Part shown: one piece after another, positions 1 through 8,503 of the stretch
Layout: each line of letters opens with the position of its first letter
Numbering within the stretch: the first letter of the stretch is position 1
Origin: Candidatus Accumulibacter phosphatis
GTDB taxonomy: Bacteria; Pseudomonadota; Gammaproteobacteria; Burkholderiales; Rhodocyclaceae
Direction of reading: 5' to 3'
DNA: 64,000 bases
Assembly: GCF_012939955.1 (NCBI RefSeq)
Contig: NZ_SPMY01000010.1
Coordinates: forward strand, 1 to 64,000
Program-made: the position numbers and the translations under genes
Notes under the pieces: model-generated
Seen by the model: only the letters and a program-made list of their open reading frames with translations
Database searches by the model: none
What the model was told of the DNA's origin: nothing

Positions 1-66
1 TTCGTCCCGCGAGGGAGAAGGCGTTTCGTGAGTCGCATACGCGACTTTCACATTAACGGTCATGAC
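1..66 (+). repeat. Palindromic intergenic element, copy R1 (cut by window edge)
   Basis: Right-hand part of a composite repeat seen at five loci here. Visible parts are a GGGAGAAGG hairpin arm, the hairpin GAGTCGC-ATAC-GCGACT at about 31-48, and the terminal arm AACGGTCATGAC at 55-66. The left half lies outside the window. It is separated from copy R2 by a 26-base spacer, so the arms at 55-66 and 93-104 form an inverted pair. Confidence 0.85.
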
Positions 67-92
67 ACGTGGAGACACCCCAAATCATGAAA

Positions 93-188
93 GTCATGAC
101 CGTTTCCCTCCTTCCCCCTGCCCCTTCTCCCGCAGGGGGAGAAGGGAGGTTCGTGAGTCGCATACGCGACTTTCACATTAACGGTCAT
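93..188 (+). repeat. Palindromic intergenic element, copy R2
   Basis: The cleanest copy. It starts with GTCATGACCGTT (93-104) and ends with AACGGTCAT (180-188). Between these are the hairpin CCCTTCTCCC/GGGAGAAGGG and the hairpin GAGTCGC-ATAC-GCGAC. The ends are reverse complements, as in a miniature inverted-repeat element. No ORF of its own is evident. Confidence 0.85.
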
Positions 189-433
189 TGCAGTTGCGGC
201 CGCCCCGGATCATGAAAGAAAATTCGAGTTGGGAAGCGATGGGTAGAGGTCGCGCAAAGCTTTGGCGGCTCGACCCCGAACTTTAACGTGACCTGCTGAA
301 CCGACTCGTACCCCGGATTGCTGCCATCGAGCGCACACATTAAAAGGGCCGTTGGCGACCTGTCGCCTTCAGGCAACTTCGGTTCTGGCACCCACCGCCT
401 CCCGCTTTCAAGTTTATTGCGAAAGGAGACGGT
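189..433 (+). other. Non-coding stretch before an IS110-type start; possible left end of the IS
   Basis: No convincing gene on either strand. It runs from repeat R2 to a start codon matching an IS110-family transposase. It contains a small stem GGCGAC-CT-GTCGCC at 354-367. IS110-family elements carry a non-coding end next to the transposase that can encode a bridge RNA, so this may be a leftover of such an end. That is inference from position; no RNA fold was computed. Confidence 0.35.
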
Positions 434-484
434 ATGGAACTGGTTCCGATCCACAAGCGGGTCATTGGACTCGACATTCTTTGA
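434..484 (+). pseudogene. IS110-family transposase, N-terminal remnant (16 codons)
   Basis: A good ribosome site (AAAGGAG at 422-428) precedes ATG at 434. The 16 residues read MELVPIHKRVIGLDIL and then stop. The stretch RVIGLD matches, from memory, the first acidic motif of the RuvC-like DEDD domain at the start of IS110-family transposases, where the family continues with His-Gln. Similarity is lost after GLDI, so the element was truncated or internally deleted at about 478. The rest of the roughly 340-residue protein is absent. The match is short, hence moderate confidence. Confidence 0.6.
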
Positions 485-542
485 GCTTTTCGTACTGAAC
501 AGGAAGTGGTCAGGTCTTTCCTTTTGCCCTCTCCGTAAGATT

Positions 543-785
543 TCAACCGGCGATCTCCAAGCGTCTCTCGATCCGGTCGATGCGCGCCTTTATCTGGTCG
601 ATACTCGACTGCTGCCGGATGATTTCTTCGTGGTTATGCGCGCCGTCGCGCCGGCCGGCAGCCATGCCTGCTTCCAGGCTGGTGAGGCGAGCACCAACCT
701 CTCGCATTTCGCTCTCAAGGCGGTCTTGTCCGGCTCGCAAGGCGCGCAGGTGTTCAAGAATCAAATTTTCTACGTTGTCGGTCAT
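543..785 (-). CDS. Small coiled-coil protein of unknown function
   Basis: An 80-residue acidic/basic helical protein with the heptad-like pattern expected of a coiled coil over almost its whole length (LRALRAGQDRLESEMREVG, then IKARIDRIERRLEIAG). The start at 785 is chosen over a longer frame because AAAGGAG sits 8 bases upstream of this ATG. No catalytic motif, signal peptide or membrane segment is visible. Similar small proteins with LEHLRALR and RIERRLE segments are common orphans in Proteobacteria, often near mobile DNA. Its C-terminus lies about 60 bases from the IS110 remnant, so it may be part of that accessory island. No function is assigned. Confidence 0.7.
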   Translation of the reverse strand: MTDNVENLILEHLRALRAGQDRLESEMREVGARLTSLEAGMAAGRRDGAHNHEEIIRQQSSIDQIKARIDRIERRLEIAG

Positions 786-935
786 GGCCAAGACTCCTTT
801 GCTTGAGTCTATCCCTGGGGGAGGGAATTGCCAAACAGTTGAAATCGCACACCAAACATGGCTGGCGGGCAAAGCCGCCCATTAGGCTTGACGCGGGCAG
901 GGCGTCAGACGTGCCCCCAGCCGCACCCGCCAACC

Positions 936-3821
936 TCACCCGCAACTCCCCACCGCCCCACAAGCCGTACAAAAATCGCAGCCATCCTTCCTGATCATCG
1001 TCCGGTTGCCGCATTCCCCGCACAGCTTCCCGGCCGTCGGCTTCGCAGCCGTCCCGCCAGCCGGCGCTTCGAGAATCCCCATCTGCTGCAATGGCAGGCC
1101 GTTCTCGTCGAGGATGCCGAGCATCGCGTAGCGGTGGATGATCAGTTGCGCCAGATAGGCGACGGTGGAGGTGTAGTTGGTCTGGCGACGGGTGCCGGGG
1201 ACGAAGGCCATGAAGTCGCCGAGGGGCTCGGGGTAGTCGAGCAGCTTTCTGAGCTTCATGCCGATCCAGGCCGGGTCTACGACGCGCATGTCGAGCGAGA
1301 GCAGCTTGGTCAGGCCGTCGAGGGCGCGCGGGTAGTTGCCGGCGAGCCATACCGAGTAGGGGCGGGTGACGCCGTCGGGGAGGGTGATCTCCTTGAGGCC
1401 GAGGACGAAGTCTTCGCCGGTGGCCGGGTTGAAGACATCGACGGTCCAGGAGAGGGTTCCGTCGGTGCCGGTCTTTGGCTCCTTGAGGCTGAACATGGCG
1501 TCGAGTACGGGCGTCGGGCCGTCGTGGTTGAAGGCGCCGATTTTCTCGACGCGGTGCTGGATCAGTTGCGCGACGGCGGCGACCACCGAGGGCATGCGCT
1601 TGCGCTCGCCATGCGGCGGGAAAGCCATCTCGAAGCCTTCGTCGCCGGGGGTCTTGGCCAGGGATTCGAGCTTCAGCGCCAGCCAGCCGTGGTCGTTGGC
1701 GCGCATGTCCATGGACAGCGTCTTGGCGACGGCGCCGAGGCCGCGCGGCTGCTCGGGGCCATTGACCCAGACTTCGAAAGGCCACTTGCGACCTTCCTGG
1801 TCGACGTGACCGACGAAGAGCGCGAACTTGCCGTGCATGTGCTCGATCATGTAGGTCCAGGCCATGTTTCCTTCCGGCAGGTTCGGGCGGTTCGGCCAGC
1901 GCAGGCTGGCCAGCACCGGCGCCGGCAGGGTCTTGATCGACAGGCGGCGGTTGGCGTCGCCGCTGACGAAGTCCTGCGGCTGCTTCTTCTCTTCGGCTTG
2001 CTTCTTCGATTCGACCGAGAGCACCGAGCCCATGACGCTATTCGGGCGGTAGGTGGCGAGGCCCTTGAGGCCGGCTTTCCAGGCGCTCATGTAGAGGCCC
2101 TGGAATTCCTCGTAGGGGTAGTCGGCGGGGACGTTGACCGTCTTCGAGATCGAGGTGTCGATGTACGGGGCGACGGCGGCGACCATGTCCTTGTGCGCCT
2201 TGGCCGAGATTTCCAGCGCCGTGACGAAGTAATCGGGGAGTTTTTCAACGTCGCCGCCGAGGTGCTTGTAGAGCCGCCAGGCGTAGTCTTCGACGGCGTA
2301 TTCCTTGAGCGTGCCATCGGCCATGCGCTTCTTGCGGCTGTAGGTCCAGGAGAACGGCGGTTCGATGCCGTTCGAGGCGTTGTCGGCGAAGGCCAGGGAG
2401 ATGGTGCCGGTGGGTGCGATCGACAACAGGTGCGAGTTGCGCAGGCCGTGCTTGCGGATCTGGCTCTTGATGTCGTTCGGCAGTCGTGAGGCGAAGTTGC
2501 CGCCGGAGAGATAGAGTTCGGCGTTGAACAGCGGGAAGTGGCCGCGCTCCCTGGCCAGCTCGACCGACGCCAGGTAGGCGCTGTCGCGCATGTATTCGGA
2601 GATGCGCGCACCCATCGCCGTCGCTTCGGGGCGATCGTAGCGCAGGCGCAGCATGCACAGGGCGTCGCCGAGGCCGGTGAAGCCGAGGCCGACGCGGCGC
2701 TTGTTGTTGGCTTCGTCGCGCTGCCGTTCGAGCGGCCAGGCGGTGACGTCGAGGACGTTGTCGAGCATGCGCGTGGATACCTTGACCACTTCGCCGAAAG
2801 CGGTAAAGTCGAACTCGGCGCGCTGGCTGAAAGCGTCCTTGACGAAGGGCGTCAGGTTGATCGACCCCAGGCAGCAGCAGCCGTACGGCGGCAGCGGCTG
2901 TTCGGCGCAGGGGTTGGTGGCCTCGATCACTTCGCAGTAGTAGAGGTTGTTGTCCTTGTTCATGCGGTCGAGGAAGAGGATGCCCGGCTCGGCGTGGTCG
3001 TAGGTCGACTTCATCACCTGGTCCCACAGGTCGCGGGCGCGCACGCGGCGGTAGACCCAGATGCCGTCTTCGCGCTGGAAGGCGCCGGCACGTTTCATGT
3101 CGCTGTTCGGCTCGGCGCGGTGTGAGAGTTCGACTTCGGCGTCGGCTTCGACGGCTTCCATGAAGCCGTCGGTGACGGCGATCGAGACGTTGAAGTTGGA
3201 GAGGTCGCCGTGGTCCTTGGCGTGGATGAAGACTTCGATATCGGGGTGGTCGCAGCGCAGCACACCCATCTGGGCGCCGCGGCGGGCGCCGGCCGATTCG
3301 ACGGTTTCGCAGGAGCGGTCGAAGACGCGCATGTAGGAGACCGGACCGGAAGCGCGCGATTGCGTGCCCTTGACCAGCGCGCCCATCGGCCGGATCGACG
3401 AGAAGTCGTAACCGACGCCGCCGCCGCGGCGCATGGTTTCGGCGGCCTCGGCGAGCGCGCTGTAGATGCCCGGCTTGCCATCGACGATTTCCACCACCGA
3501 ATCGCCGATCGGCTGCACGAAGCAGTTGATCAGCGTTGCCGCCAGCGTCGTGCCGGCGGCCGAGTTGATGCGTCCGGCCGGGACGAAGCCGGTTTCCTGC
3601 GCCCACAGAAAACGCTCTTCCCAGTGCGCGCGCTGCTTTTCGTCCTCGTTGGCGGCGAGTGCGCGGGCGACGCGGCGACGCACGTCATGGACCGAGGTTT
3701 CCTTGCCCTTGGCGTACTTTTCGACCAGCACCTCGACGGAGATTTCCTGCTCGGCAAGCGGCGTGATGGCGGGTGCCTCGTCGACGGCTGACAGGGGTAG
3801 CTGGTGTTCAAGCTGGCTCAT
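936..3821 (-). CDS. nrdJ: Adenosylcobalamin-dependent (class II) ribonucleoside-diphosphate reductase
   Basis: Makes deoxyribonucleotides from ribonucleoside diphosphates using adenosylcobalamin as radical source, so it needs no oxygen. The 961-residue protein shows the NrdJ core: NPCAEQPL with active-site Asn303, Cys305 and Glu307, a partner Cys near residue 100 (INCFVQP), and PTGTISLAF. The extreme C-terminus carries a zinc-ribbon/shuttle cysteine set (CGECGNR...[13 protein letters not shown]). Between core and tail are two related TSCPD-type domains, each with an L-S-M/L-D-M-R segment (TLSMDMR, LLSLDMR), suggesting internal duplication. GGAGGAAT precedes the ATG. No nrdAB or nrdDG lies nearby. 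A candidate NrdR operator lies about 170 bases upstream. Confidence 0.95.
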   Translation of the reverse strand: MSQLEHQLPLSAVDEAPAITPLAEQEISVEVLVEKYAKGKETSVHDVRRRVARALAANEDEKQRAHWEERFLWAQETGFVPAGRINSAAGTTLAATLINCFVQPIGDSVVEIVDGKPGIYSALAEAAETMRRGGGVGYDFSSIRPMGALVKGTQSRASGPVSYMRVFDRSCETVESAGARRGAQMGVLRCDHPDIEVFIHAKDHGDLSNFNVSIAVTDGFMEAVEADAEVELSHRAEPNSDMKRAGAFQREDGIWVYRRVRARDLWDQVMKSTYDHAEPGILFLDRMNKDNNLYYCEVIEATNPCAEQPLPPYGCCCLGSINLTPFVKDAFSQRAEFDFTAFGEVVKVSTRMLDNVLDVTAWPLERQRDEANNKRRVGLGFTGLGDALCMLRLRYDRPEATAMGARISEYMRDSAYLASVELARERGHFPLFNAELYLSGGNFASRLPNDIKSQIRKHGLRNSHLLSIAPTGTISLAFADNASNGIEPPFSWTYSRKKRMADGTLKEYAVEDYAWRLYKHLGGDVEKLPDYFVTALEISAKAHKDMVAAVAPYIDTSISKTVNVPADYPYEEFQGLYMSAWKAGLKGLATYRPNSVMGSVLSVESKKQAEEKKQPQDFVSGDANRRLSIKTLPAPVLASLRWPNRPNLPEGNMAWTYMIEHMHGKFALFVGHVDQEGRKWPFEVWVNGPEQPRGLGAVAKTLSMDMRANDHGWLALKLESLAKTPGDEGFEMAFPPHGERKRMPSVVAAVAQLIQHRVEKIGAFNHDGPTPVLDAMFSLKEPKTGTDGTLSWTVDVFNPATGEDFVLGLKEITLPDGVTRPYSVWLAGNYPRALDGLTKLLSLDMRVVDPAWIGMKLRKLLDYPEPLGDFMAFVPGTRRQTNYTSTVAYLAQLIIHRYAMLGILDENGLPLQQMGILEAPAGGTAAKPTAGKLCGECGNRTMIRKDGCDFCTACGAVGSCG

Positions 3822-3993
3822 GGGTAATTCCTCCGGTGTTTTTTTTGTGTGGGCGTGTTGACGACTTGTGTGGTCGATTGTTCTTGCGGGTGCTACGTTT
3901 CTCGGACAGGCGATTCATGAGGCGAGCCTATTGACGCGGGCTGGCTGGCGTCGGCTTTGGCTCCTTTGCGGCTACGAGTGCAATAGTGCAAAG

Positions 3994-4009
3994 CTACTGT
4001 ATGTAGTGT
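3994..4009 (-). promoter_or_regulatory. Candidate NrdR operator for nrdJ
   Basis: On the minus strand this reads ACACTACATACAGTAG, close to the NrdR-box pattern ACACwAtATAwwGTgT. The centre also contains the symmetric CTAC-TGTAT-GTAG. A second, weaker CACTAT half-site lies about 20 bases nearer the gene (around 3974-3989). NrdR represses ribonucleotide reductase genes in many Proteobacteria, usually through two boxes. Only one box here is good, so this is a tentative call. Confidence 0.4.
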
Positions 4010-4068
4010 GCAAAGGCAATATCTTGACTAAATGTAGTTTTTTGCGCCGTGGCTTTCCGGGGCGCGGG

Positions 4069-4088
4069 AAAAGCCGTGAAATCACGGC
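4069..4088 (-). terminator. Rho-independent terminator after the MaoC-Pta gene
   Basis: Inverted repeat GCCGTGA-AA-TCACGGC at 4073-4088, followed on the minus strand by TTTT. It lies about 200 bases past the stop codon of the gene ending at 4293 and before the nrdJ promoter region. The U tract is short. Confidence 0.5.
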
Positions 4089-4292
4089 CTTGCGGAAGTC
4101 CAGGGCGGCAGAATTTTTTTTTCGGCTGCGCTGCGGGCAGCGTCGGCAGCCGCGATGCCGCGGCCGTGAGCGTAGCCAGGCGGAGCGGCACGGCGAAGAG
4201 CACACGAGGGGCGGGGAGAAAGATGTACTACGTCGCAGCGCAGCGGCCGAGGCGAGAGAAGCCCGCCCCGGCCAAGCGTGCGGCAGGTGGTT

Positions 4293-5711
4293 TCAGGTGC
4301 TCGCCTGCTTGGCGCGCGCGGCGTGCGCCATCAGTGCGGCGATGACGCAGGAGGCGATGCGCGTTTCGGAGGTATCGGCGCGGCTGGTGAGGACGATTGG
4401 CACGCTCGCACCGAGGACGATGCCGGCGCTCAAGGCGTTGGCCAGGTATTCGAGCTGCTTGGCGATCATGTTGCCCGATTCGAGGTCGGGAACGACCAGT
4501 ATGTCGGCGCGACCGGCGACCGCCGAGACGATGCCCTTGGTCTTGGCGGCGACCAGAGAAACAGCGTTATCGAAAGCCAGCGGGCCATCGACCAGGCCGC
4601 CCCTGATCTGGCCGCGGTCGGCCATTTTGCACAGTGCGGCGGCGTCGAGGGTGGACTGGATCTTGTCGCTGACTGTTTCCACCGCCGAGAGAATCGCCAC
4701 CTTGGGTTCGGGCGTGCCGATGATGTGCGCCAGGTCGATGGCGTTCTGCACGATATCGACTTTCTCCATCAGCGTCGGCGCGATGTTGATCGCGGCGTCG
4801 GTGATCATGATCGGCCGTGGATAGGTGGGAACGTCCATCAGGAAAACGTGGCTGATACGCCGGCCGGTGCGCAGACCCGAACGGCTGGAGATGACTTCGG
4901 CCATCAGTTCGTCGGTATGCAGGCTGCCTTTCATGAGTGCTTCGGCGTCACCGCTGCGAATCAGGGTCACCGCCATCGCCGCCGATTCGTGGCTGTGCTT
5001 GCAGTTCACGATGCGGTAGTCCTTGAGGTCCAGGCCATTTTCCTCGGCGACGGCGCGGATGCGCTGCTCGGGTCCGATCAGGATGGGGTCGATGAGCCTG
5101 GCTTCGGCGGCCAGCAGCGCGCCCTTGAGCGATTCGCGATCGCAGGGGTGCACCACCGCCATGTCGATCGGTGCCAGGCCCTCGGCGCGCGACACCAGGG
5201 TCTGCAGGCGCGCGTATTTGTCCGAAATGGTGATTTCCGGCATCGCCTTGCGCTTGGTGATGATTTTTTCGCGCGGCGCCAGAACTTCGGCGCTGCCCGA
5301 GACGACCAGCAGCTGGTCCTGGTTGTGGCAGTTGCAGTCAAGCAGGATGTGCCGGTTGCGGGCGAATTTCTGGCCGACGGTGACGGTTACCGTGAGCGTG
5401 TCGCCGATCGCCACCGGCCGCGCGAAATGCAGCGACGATTCGACCATCACTGTCCCCGGGCCGGGGAATTGCGTGCCGAGCATGGTCGACAGCAGCGAGG
5501 CGCACCACATGCCGTGCGCGATGAAGTCCTGGAAAACGCCGCTGTGACTGAAATCGGCGTTGGCCAGTGCCGGATTCATGTCGCCCGACATCAGCGCGAA
5601 CAGCTTGACGTCTTCCGGGCGCAGCGTACGTACCAGCGACGAGCTGTCACCGACGTTGATTTCGTCGTAGGTTCGGCTTTCGAGGAATTCCAGGGGGGTT
5701 TCGAAGTGCAT
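4293..5711 (-). CDS. Bifunctional MaoC-like enoyl-CoA hydratase / phosphate acyltransferase
   Basis: A 472-residue fusion. Residues 1 to about 150 form a hot-dog MaoC domain (DVKLFALMSGDMNP and FQDFIAHGMW, the hydratase motif). Residues from about 165 onward form a phosphate acetyl/butyryltransferase domain with TDAAINIAP, GGLVDGPLAFDNAVS and PDLESGNMIAKQL. The known family of this architecture is annotated as bifunctional enoyl-CoA hydratase/phosphate acetyltransferase. The second domain exchanges CoA for phosphate on an acyl group; the preferred chain length cannot be read from sequence. It is divergent from hoxF. No acetate/butyrate kinase partner is adjacent, although one commonly accompanies such enzymes. 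Confidence 0.88.
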   Translation of the reverse strand: MHFETPLEFLESRTYDEINVGDSSSLVRTLRPEDVKLFALMSGDMNPALANADFSHSGVFQDFIAHGMWCASLLSTMLGTQFPGPGTVMVESSLHFARPVAIGDTLTVTVTVGQKFARNRHILLDCNCHNQDQLLVVSGSAEVLAPREKIITKRKAMPEITISDKYARLQTLVSRAEGLAPIDMAVVHPCDRESLKGALLAAEARLIDPILIGPEQRIRAVAEENGLDLKDYRIVNCKHSHESAAMAVTLIRSGDAEALMKGSLHTDELMAEVISSRSGLRTGRRISHVFLMDVPTYPRPIMITDAAINIAPTLMEKVDIVQNAIDLAHIIGTPEPKVAILSAVETVSDKIQSTLDAAALCKMADRGQIRGGLVDGPLAFDNAVSLVAAKTKGIVSAVAGRADILVVPDLESGNMIAKQLEYLANALSAGIVLGASVPIVLTSRADTSETRIASCVIAALMAHAARAKQAST

Positions 5712-5838
5712 GGTGGTGCTCCCAAGGGGACTGATCAGCGCGCATTATGCTGCAACGCAGCACGAAAATGTAGAGCGATTTATGGCGCGTAGCGAGATGG
5801 CAGTCCAGTGGCCTTTTGCCTGATGGCCGTCACGCTTG

Positions 5839-5852
5839 TTGACCTGCATCAG
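5839..5852 (+). promoter_or_regulatory. Possible FNR-type site upstream of hoxF
   Basis: TTGAC-CTGC-ATCAG matches 8 of the 10 specified bases of the FNR consensus TTGAT-N4-ATCAA. It lies 72 bases before the hoxF start, but no good -10 hexamer is found at the expected class II distance (best is TAGGCT at 5875-5880). Weak candidate. Confidence 0.3.
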
Positions 5853-5923
5853 CACCTGCCGCCGTCGGAGGCTCTAGGCTTGGCCAGGAAATCGGCAAGG
5901 GCGCTGTCGTACTGGAGACGGTG

Positions 5924-7777
5924 ATGAGCAAGGAATGCTTTGACGCGGAACGACTTGAGGAGCTGCTACGGCCGGTCGTCGACCGCCACAAGGGTGATCC
6001 ACTGCAGCTGGTGCAGATCCTGCGCGAGGCGCAGGAAGTCGTCGGCCATCTGCCGGCGGCCTTGCTGACCGCCATTGCCCGGGCGCTCAAGTTGCCGCGG
6101 GCGCAGGTTGAAGGCGTTGCCGGTTTCTACTCCTTCTTCCATCTGACGCCGCCCGGCCGCTACCGGGTGTTGTTCTCGGACAACATCACTGATCGCATGC
6201 TCGGCAGCGGCGAACTGCGCGATCGCCTGTGCAACAAGCTGTGGATCGAGCGCGGCAAGGTCTCCGAGGACGGCCTGCTCAGCGTCGACACCACCTCGTG
6301 TACCGGCATGTGCGATCAGGGGCCGGCGCTGCTGCTCAATGGCCAGCCGCTGACCCGCCTCTCGGGCGAACGCATAGACCGTATCAGCGAGCTGATTCGC
6401 GCCCAGGTGCCGCTGGGCGACTGGCCGGCCGAGTACTTTCGGGTGGCGGACAACATCCGTCGCCGCGATACCCTGCTCTCTGCCGAGTGGGCCGCCGGCG
6501 AAGCGCTGCGGGCGGCGATTGCCCGCGGCAGCGAAGCGATGCTTGCCGAAATGAAGCTTTCGAATCTGCGCGGGCGTGGCGGCGCCGGTTTCACCACCGC
6601 CATCAAATGGGAGTCGGCGCGTCGCGCCGAATGCCATGCCGAGGCAGACGGTCAGGCCGGTGCGCGCTACGTCGTCTGCAACGCCGACGAGGGCGAGCCC
6701 GGCACTTTCAAGGATCGCGTGCTGCTCAGCAGCTATGCCGACCTGGTCTTCGATGGCATGAGCGTTGCCGGTTTCGCCATTGGTGCCAGTAAGGGCCTGC
6801 TCTATCTGCGTGGCGAGTACGCCTATTTGCTGCCGGCGCTGCGCGAGAATCTCGAGCGGCGCCGACGTAGCGGCCTGCTCGGCCGCGCCCTGTGCGATCA
6901 GGCCGGCCTGGACTTCGAGATCGACATCCATCTCGGTGCCGGCGCCTACGTCTGCGGCGAGGAAAGCGCGCTACTCGAGTCGCTCGAAGGCAAGCGCGGG
7001 ATCCCGCGCATTCGCCCGCCGTTCCCGGTCACCGCCGGCTATCGCGGTCAGCCGACGGTGGTGAACAACGTCGAGACGCTGTGCAAGGCGGCGCTGATCG
7101 CCATCCGGGGCGGTGCCTGGTTTGCCGGTCTCGGCACCAAGCAATCGACCGGTAGCAAGCTGCTGTCGATTGCGGGTGATGTCGAGAGGCCGGGGATCTA
7201 CGAGTACCCCTTCGGCGTTTCGGTGGAGCAGGTGCTCCAGGACTGCGGTGCCGGCAATGCGCAGGCGGTGCAGGTCAGCGGACCTTCGGGCGTTTGTCTG
7301 GCAATGCACGAATTTTCGCGCAGCATCGCTTTCGAGGATGTGCCGACGGCGGGCGCCTTCATGGTCTTCGGGACGCATCGCGACATGTTCGAAGTGGCGC
7401 GCAATTTTGCGCATTTTTTCAAACACGAAAGCTGTGGCTTCTGCACGCCCTGCCGGGTTGGTACGTCGCTGGTCGCCAACTGCATGGACAAGATCGGCAA
7501 GGGCCTGGGCACGCAGTACGAGATCAACCAGATCTTCAGGATTCATCGCCTGCTGCATGCGGCCAGCCATTGCGGCCTCGGCCAGGCAGCGTGCAACCCG
7601 CTCTTCGATACCCTGCAGAAGTTTCGTCCGGCCTACGAGCGGCGGCTGTGCTCGCTCGACTTCGAGCCGGCTTTCGACCTCGATCAGGCGCTGGCGGCGG
7701 CGCGCCAGATGACCGGTCGTGACGACCCGGCGGCACATTTCGGTCTCGCCGCCAGACTTCCGGGAGTGGCCCCATGA
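5924..7777 (+). CDS. hoxF: NAD-reducing [NiFe] hydrogenase, diaphorase subunit HoxF
   Basis: Flavoprotein subunit that passes electrons from the hydrogenase module to NAD+. The N-terminal 160 residues are NuoE-like, the rest NuoF-like. FMN/NADH motifs are LRGRGGAGF and NADEGEPGTFKDR, with GAGAYVCGEESALLES following. The [4Fe-4S] ligands are in ESCGFCTPCR plus a later CGLG. In the NuoE-like part only one cysteine pair is present (Cys127 and Cys131 in SCTGMC); the usual first pair is replaced by SDNITDR. ATG at 5924 is preferred over GTG at 5921 because GGAG lies 6 bases upstream. The stop overlaps hoxU (ATGA). Confidence 0.95.
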   Translation: MSKECFDAERLEELLRPVVDRHKGDPLQLVQILREAQEVVGHLPAALLTAIARALKLPRAQVEGVAGFYSFFHLTPPGRYRVLFSDNITDRMLGSGELRDRLCNKLWIERGKVSEDGLLSVDTTSCTGMCDQGPALLLNGQPLTRLSGERIDRISELIRAQVPLGDWPAEYFRVADNIRRRDTLLSAEWAAGEALRAAIARGSEAMLAEMKLSNLRGRGGAGFTTAIKWESARRAECHAEADGQAGARYVVCNADEGEPGTFKDRVLLSSYADLVFDGMSVAGFAIGASKGLLYLRGEYAYLLPALRENLERRRRSGLLGRALCDQAGLDFEIDIHLGAGAYVCGEESALLESLEGKRGIPRIRPPFPVTAGYRGQPTVVNNVETLCKAALIAIRGGAWFAGLGTKQSTGSKLLSIAGDVERPGIYEYPFGVSVEQVLQDCGAGNAQAVQVSGPSGVCLAMHEFSRSIAFEDVPTAGAFMVFGTHRDMFEVARNFAHFFKHESCGFCTPCRVGTSLVANCMDKIGKGLGTQYEINQIFRIHRLLHAASHCGLGQAACNPLFDTLQKFRPAYERRLCSLDFEPAFDLDQALAAARQMTGRDDPAAHFGLAARLPGVAP

Positions 7778-8502
7778 ACCAGCCCAGTATCCTCCTCGAC
7801 GGTCTGCCGGTGCCTTTCGTCGACGGGCAGACGATCATGGACGCGGCGATGGCCGCCGACATCTTTATTCCGCACCTTTGCCATCATCCCGAGTTCAAGC
7901 CGCAGGGCAGTTGCAAGCTGTGCACGGTCAAGGCCAACGGGCGCTACGTGTCGGCGTGCACCCTGCCGGCGCGCGACGGCATGGAGGTCGAGAACAACTC
8001 GCCGGATCTCAACGACAAGCGACGCACCTTGTTGCAGATGCTCTTCGTCGAAGGCAATCACTTCTGCCCTTCGTGCGAAAAAAGCGGCAATTGTATGCTG
8101 CAGGCGCTGGCCTACGAGCTGGAGATGCTCAGTCCGCACTTCGACCAGTTCTATCCCAACCGGCCGGTCGATGCGTCGCACCCGGAGGTGCTGCTCGATT
8201 TCAATCGCTGCATTCTCTGCGAGCTCTGCGTGCGGGCCAGTCGCGACCTTGACGGCAAGAGCGTCTTTTCGCTGTCCGGGCGCGGCATCACCAAGCACCT
8301 GATTGTCAATGCCGAGTCCGGGCGGCTGGCCGACACCGATTTTTCCTGGGCCGACACGGCGGCGCACGTCTGCCCGGTCGGCGTGATCCTCAAGAAGCGC
8401 AGCGGCTTCGCGGTGCCGATAGGCAAGCGCCGCTACGACGTCGAGCCGATCGCCAGGCAGGTCGAGCGCCTGGCGGCGCGTCGCGCCGATGAGGAGAGCT
8501 GA
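7774..8502 (+). CDS. hoxU: NAD-reducing hydrogenase, ferredoxin-like diaphorase subunit HoxU
   Basis: A 242-residue iron-sulfur subunit that wires the hydrogenase half to HoxF. A plant-type [2Fe-2S] domain is at the N-terminus (CHHPEFKPQGSCKLC, then a Cys in YVSACTLPA). Next comes a His/Cys cluster (FCPSCEKSGNCMLQ) as in NuoG, then a ferredoxin-type cluster from CILCELC with a last Cys in HVCPVG. It is joined to hoxF by a 4-base overlap and followed directly by hoxY, so the four structural genes are translated as one unit. Length and motif order match the HoxU family. Confidence 0.95.
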   Translation: MNQPSILLDGLPVPFVDGQTIMDAAMAADIFIPHLCHHPEFKPQGSCKLCTVKANGRYVSACTLPARDGMEVENNSPDLNDKRRTLLQMLFVEGNHFCPSCEKSGNCMLQALAYELEMLSPHFDQFYPNRPVDASHPEVLLDFNRCILCELCVRASRDLDGKSVFSLSGRGITKHLIVNAESGRLADTDFSWADTAAHVCPVGVILKKRSGFAVPIGKRRYDVEPIARQVERLAARRADEES

Positions 8503-8503
8503 G

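Larger units (their letters stand above)
3822..4292. other. Intergenic region upstream of nrdJ and downstream of the MaoC-Pta gene
   Basis: About 470 bases without a credible gene; short frames here lack ribosome sites and family resemblance. It holds the nrdJ leader, an AT-richer patch at 3975-4045 with an NrdR-like box, and a minus-strand terminator hairpin at 4069-4088. The rest (about 4100-4290) is GC-rich with an A/T homopolymer near 4110-4125 and nothing recognised. Confidence 0.6.

Noticed and set aside
318-806. A 162-codon plus-strand frame over the left island
   Set aside because: It crosses the IS110 remnant and runs antisense to the coiled-coil gene, with no ribosome site or family sequence.
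858-2489. A 543-codon open frame on the plus strand
   Set aside because: It lies antisense to nrdJ. Its composition (long Val/Gly/Arg/Asp stretches, no family motif) is that of a mirror frame of GC-rich coding DNA, and nrdJ is fully supported.
4278-5792. A 504-codon open frame on the plus strand
   Set aside because: Antisense to the MaoC-Pta fusion, which has clear domain motifs; the plus frame is His/Arg/Gln-rich shadow sequence.
5881-5905. Possible sigma-54 promoter for hoxF (TGGCC...GGCA)
   Set aside because: Spacing between the GG and GC elements does not fit the -24/-12 pattern.
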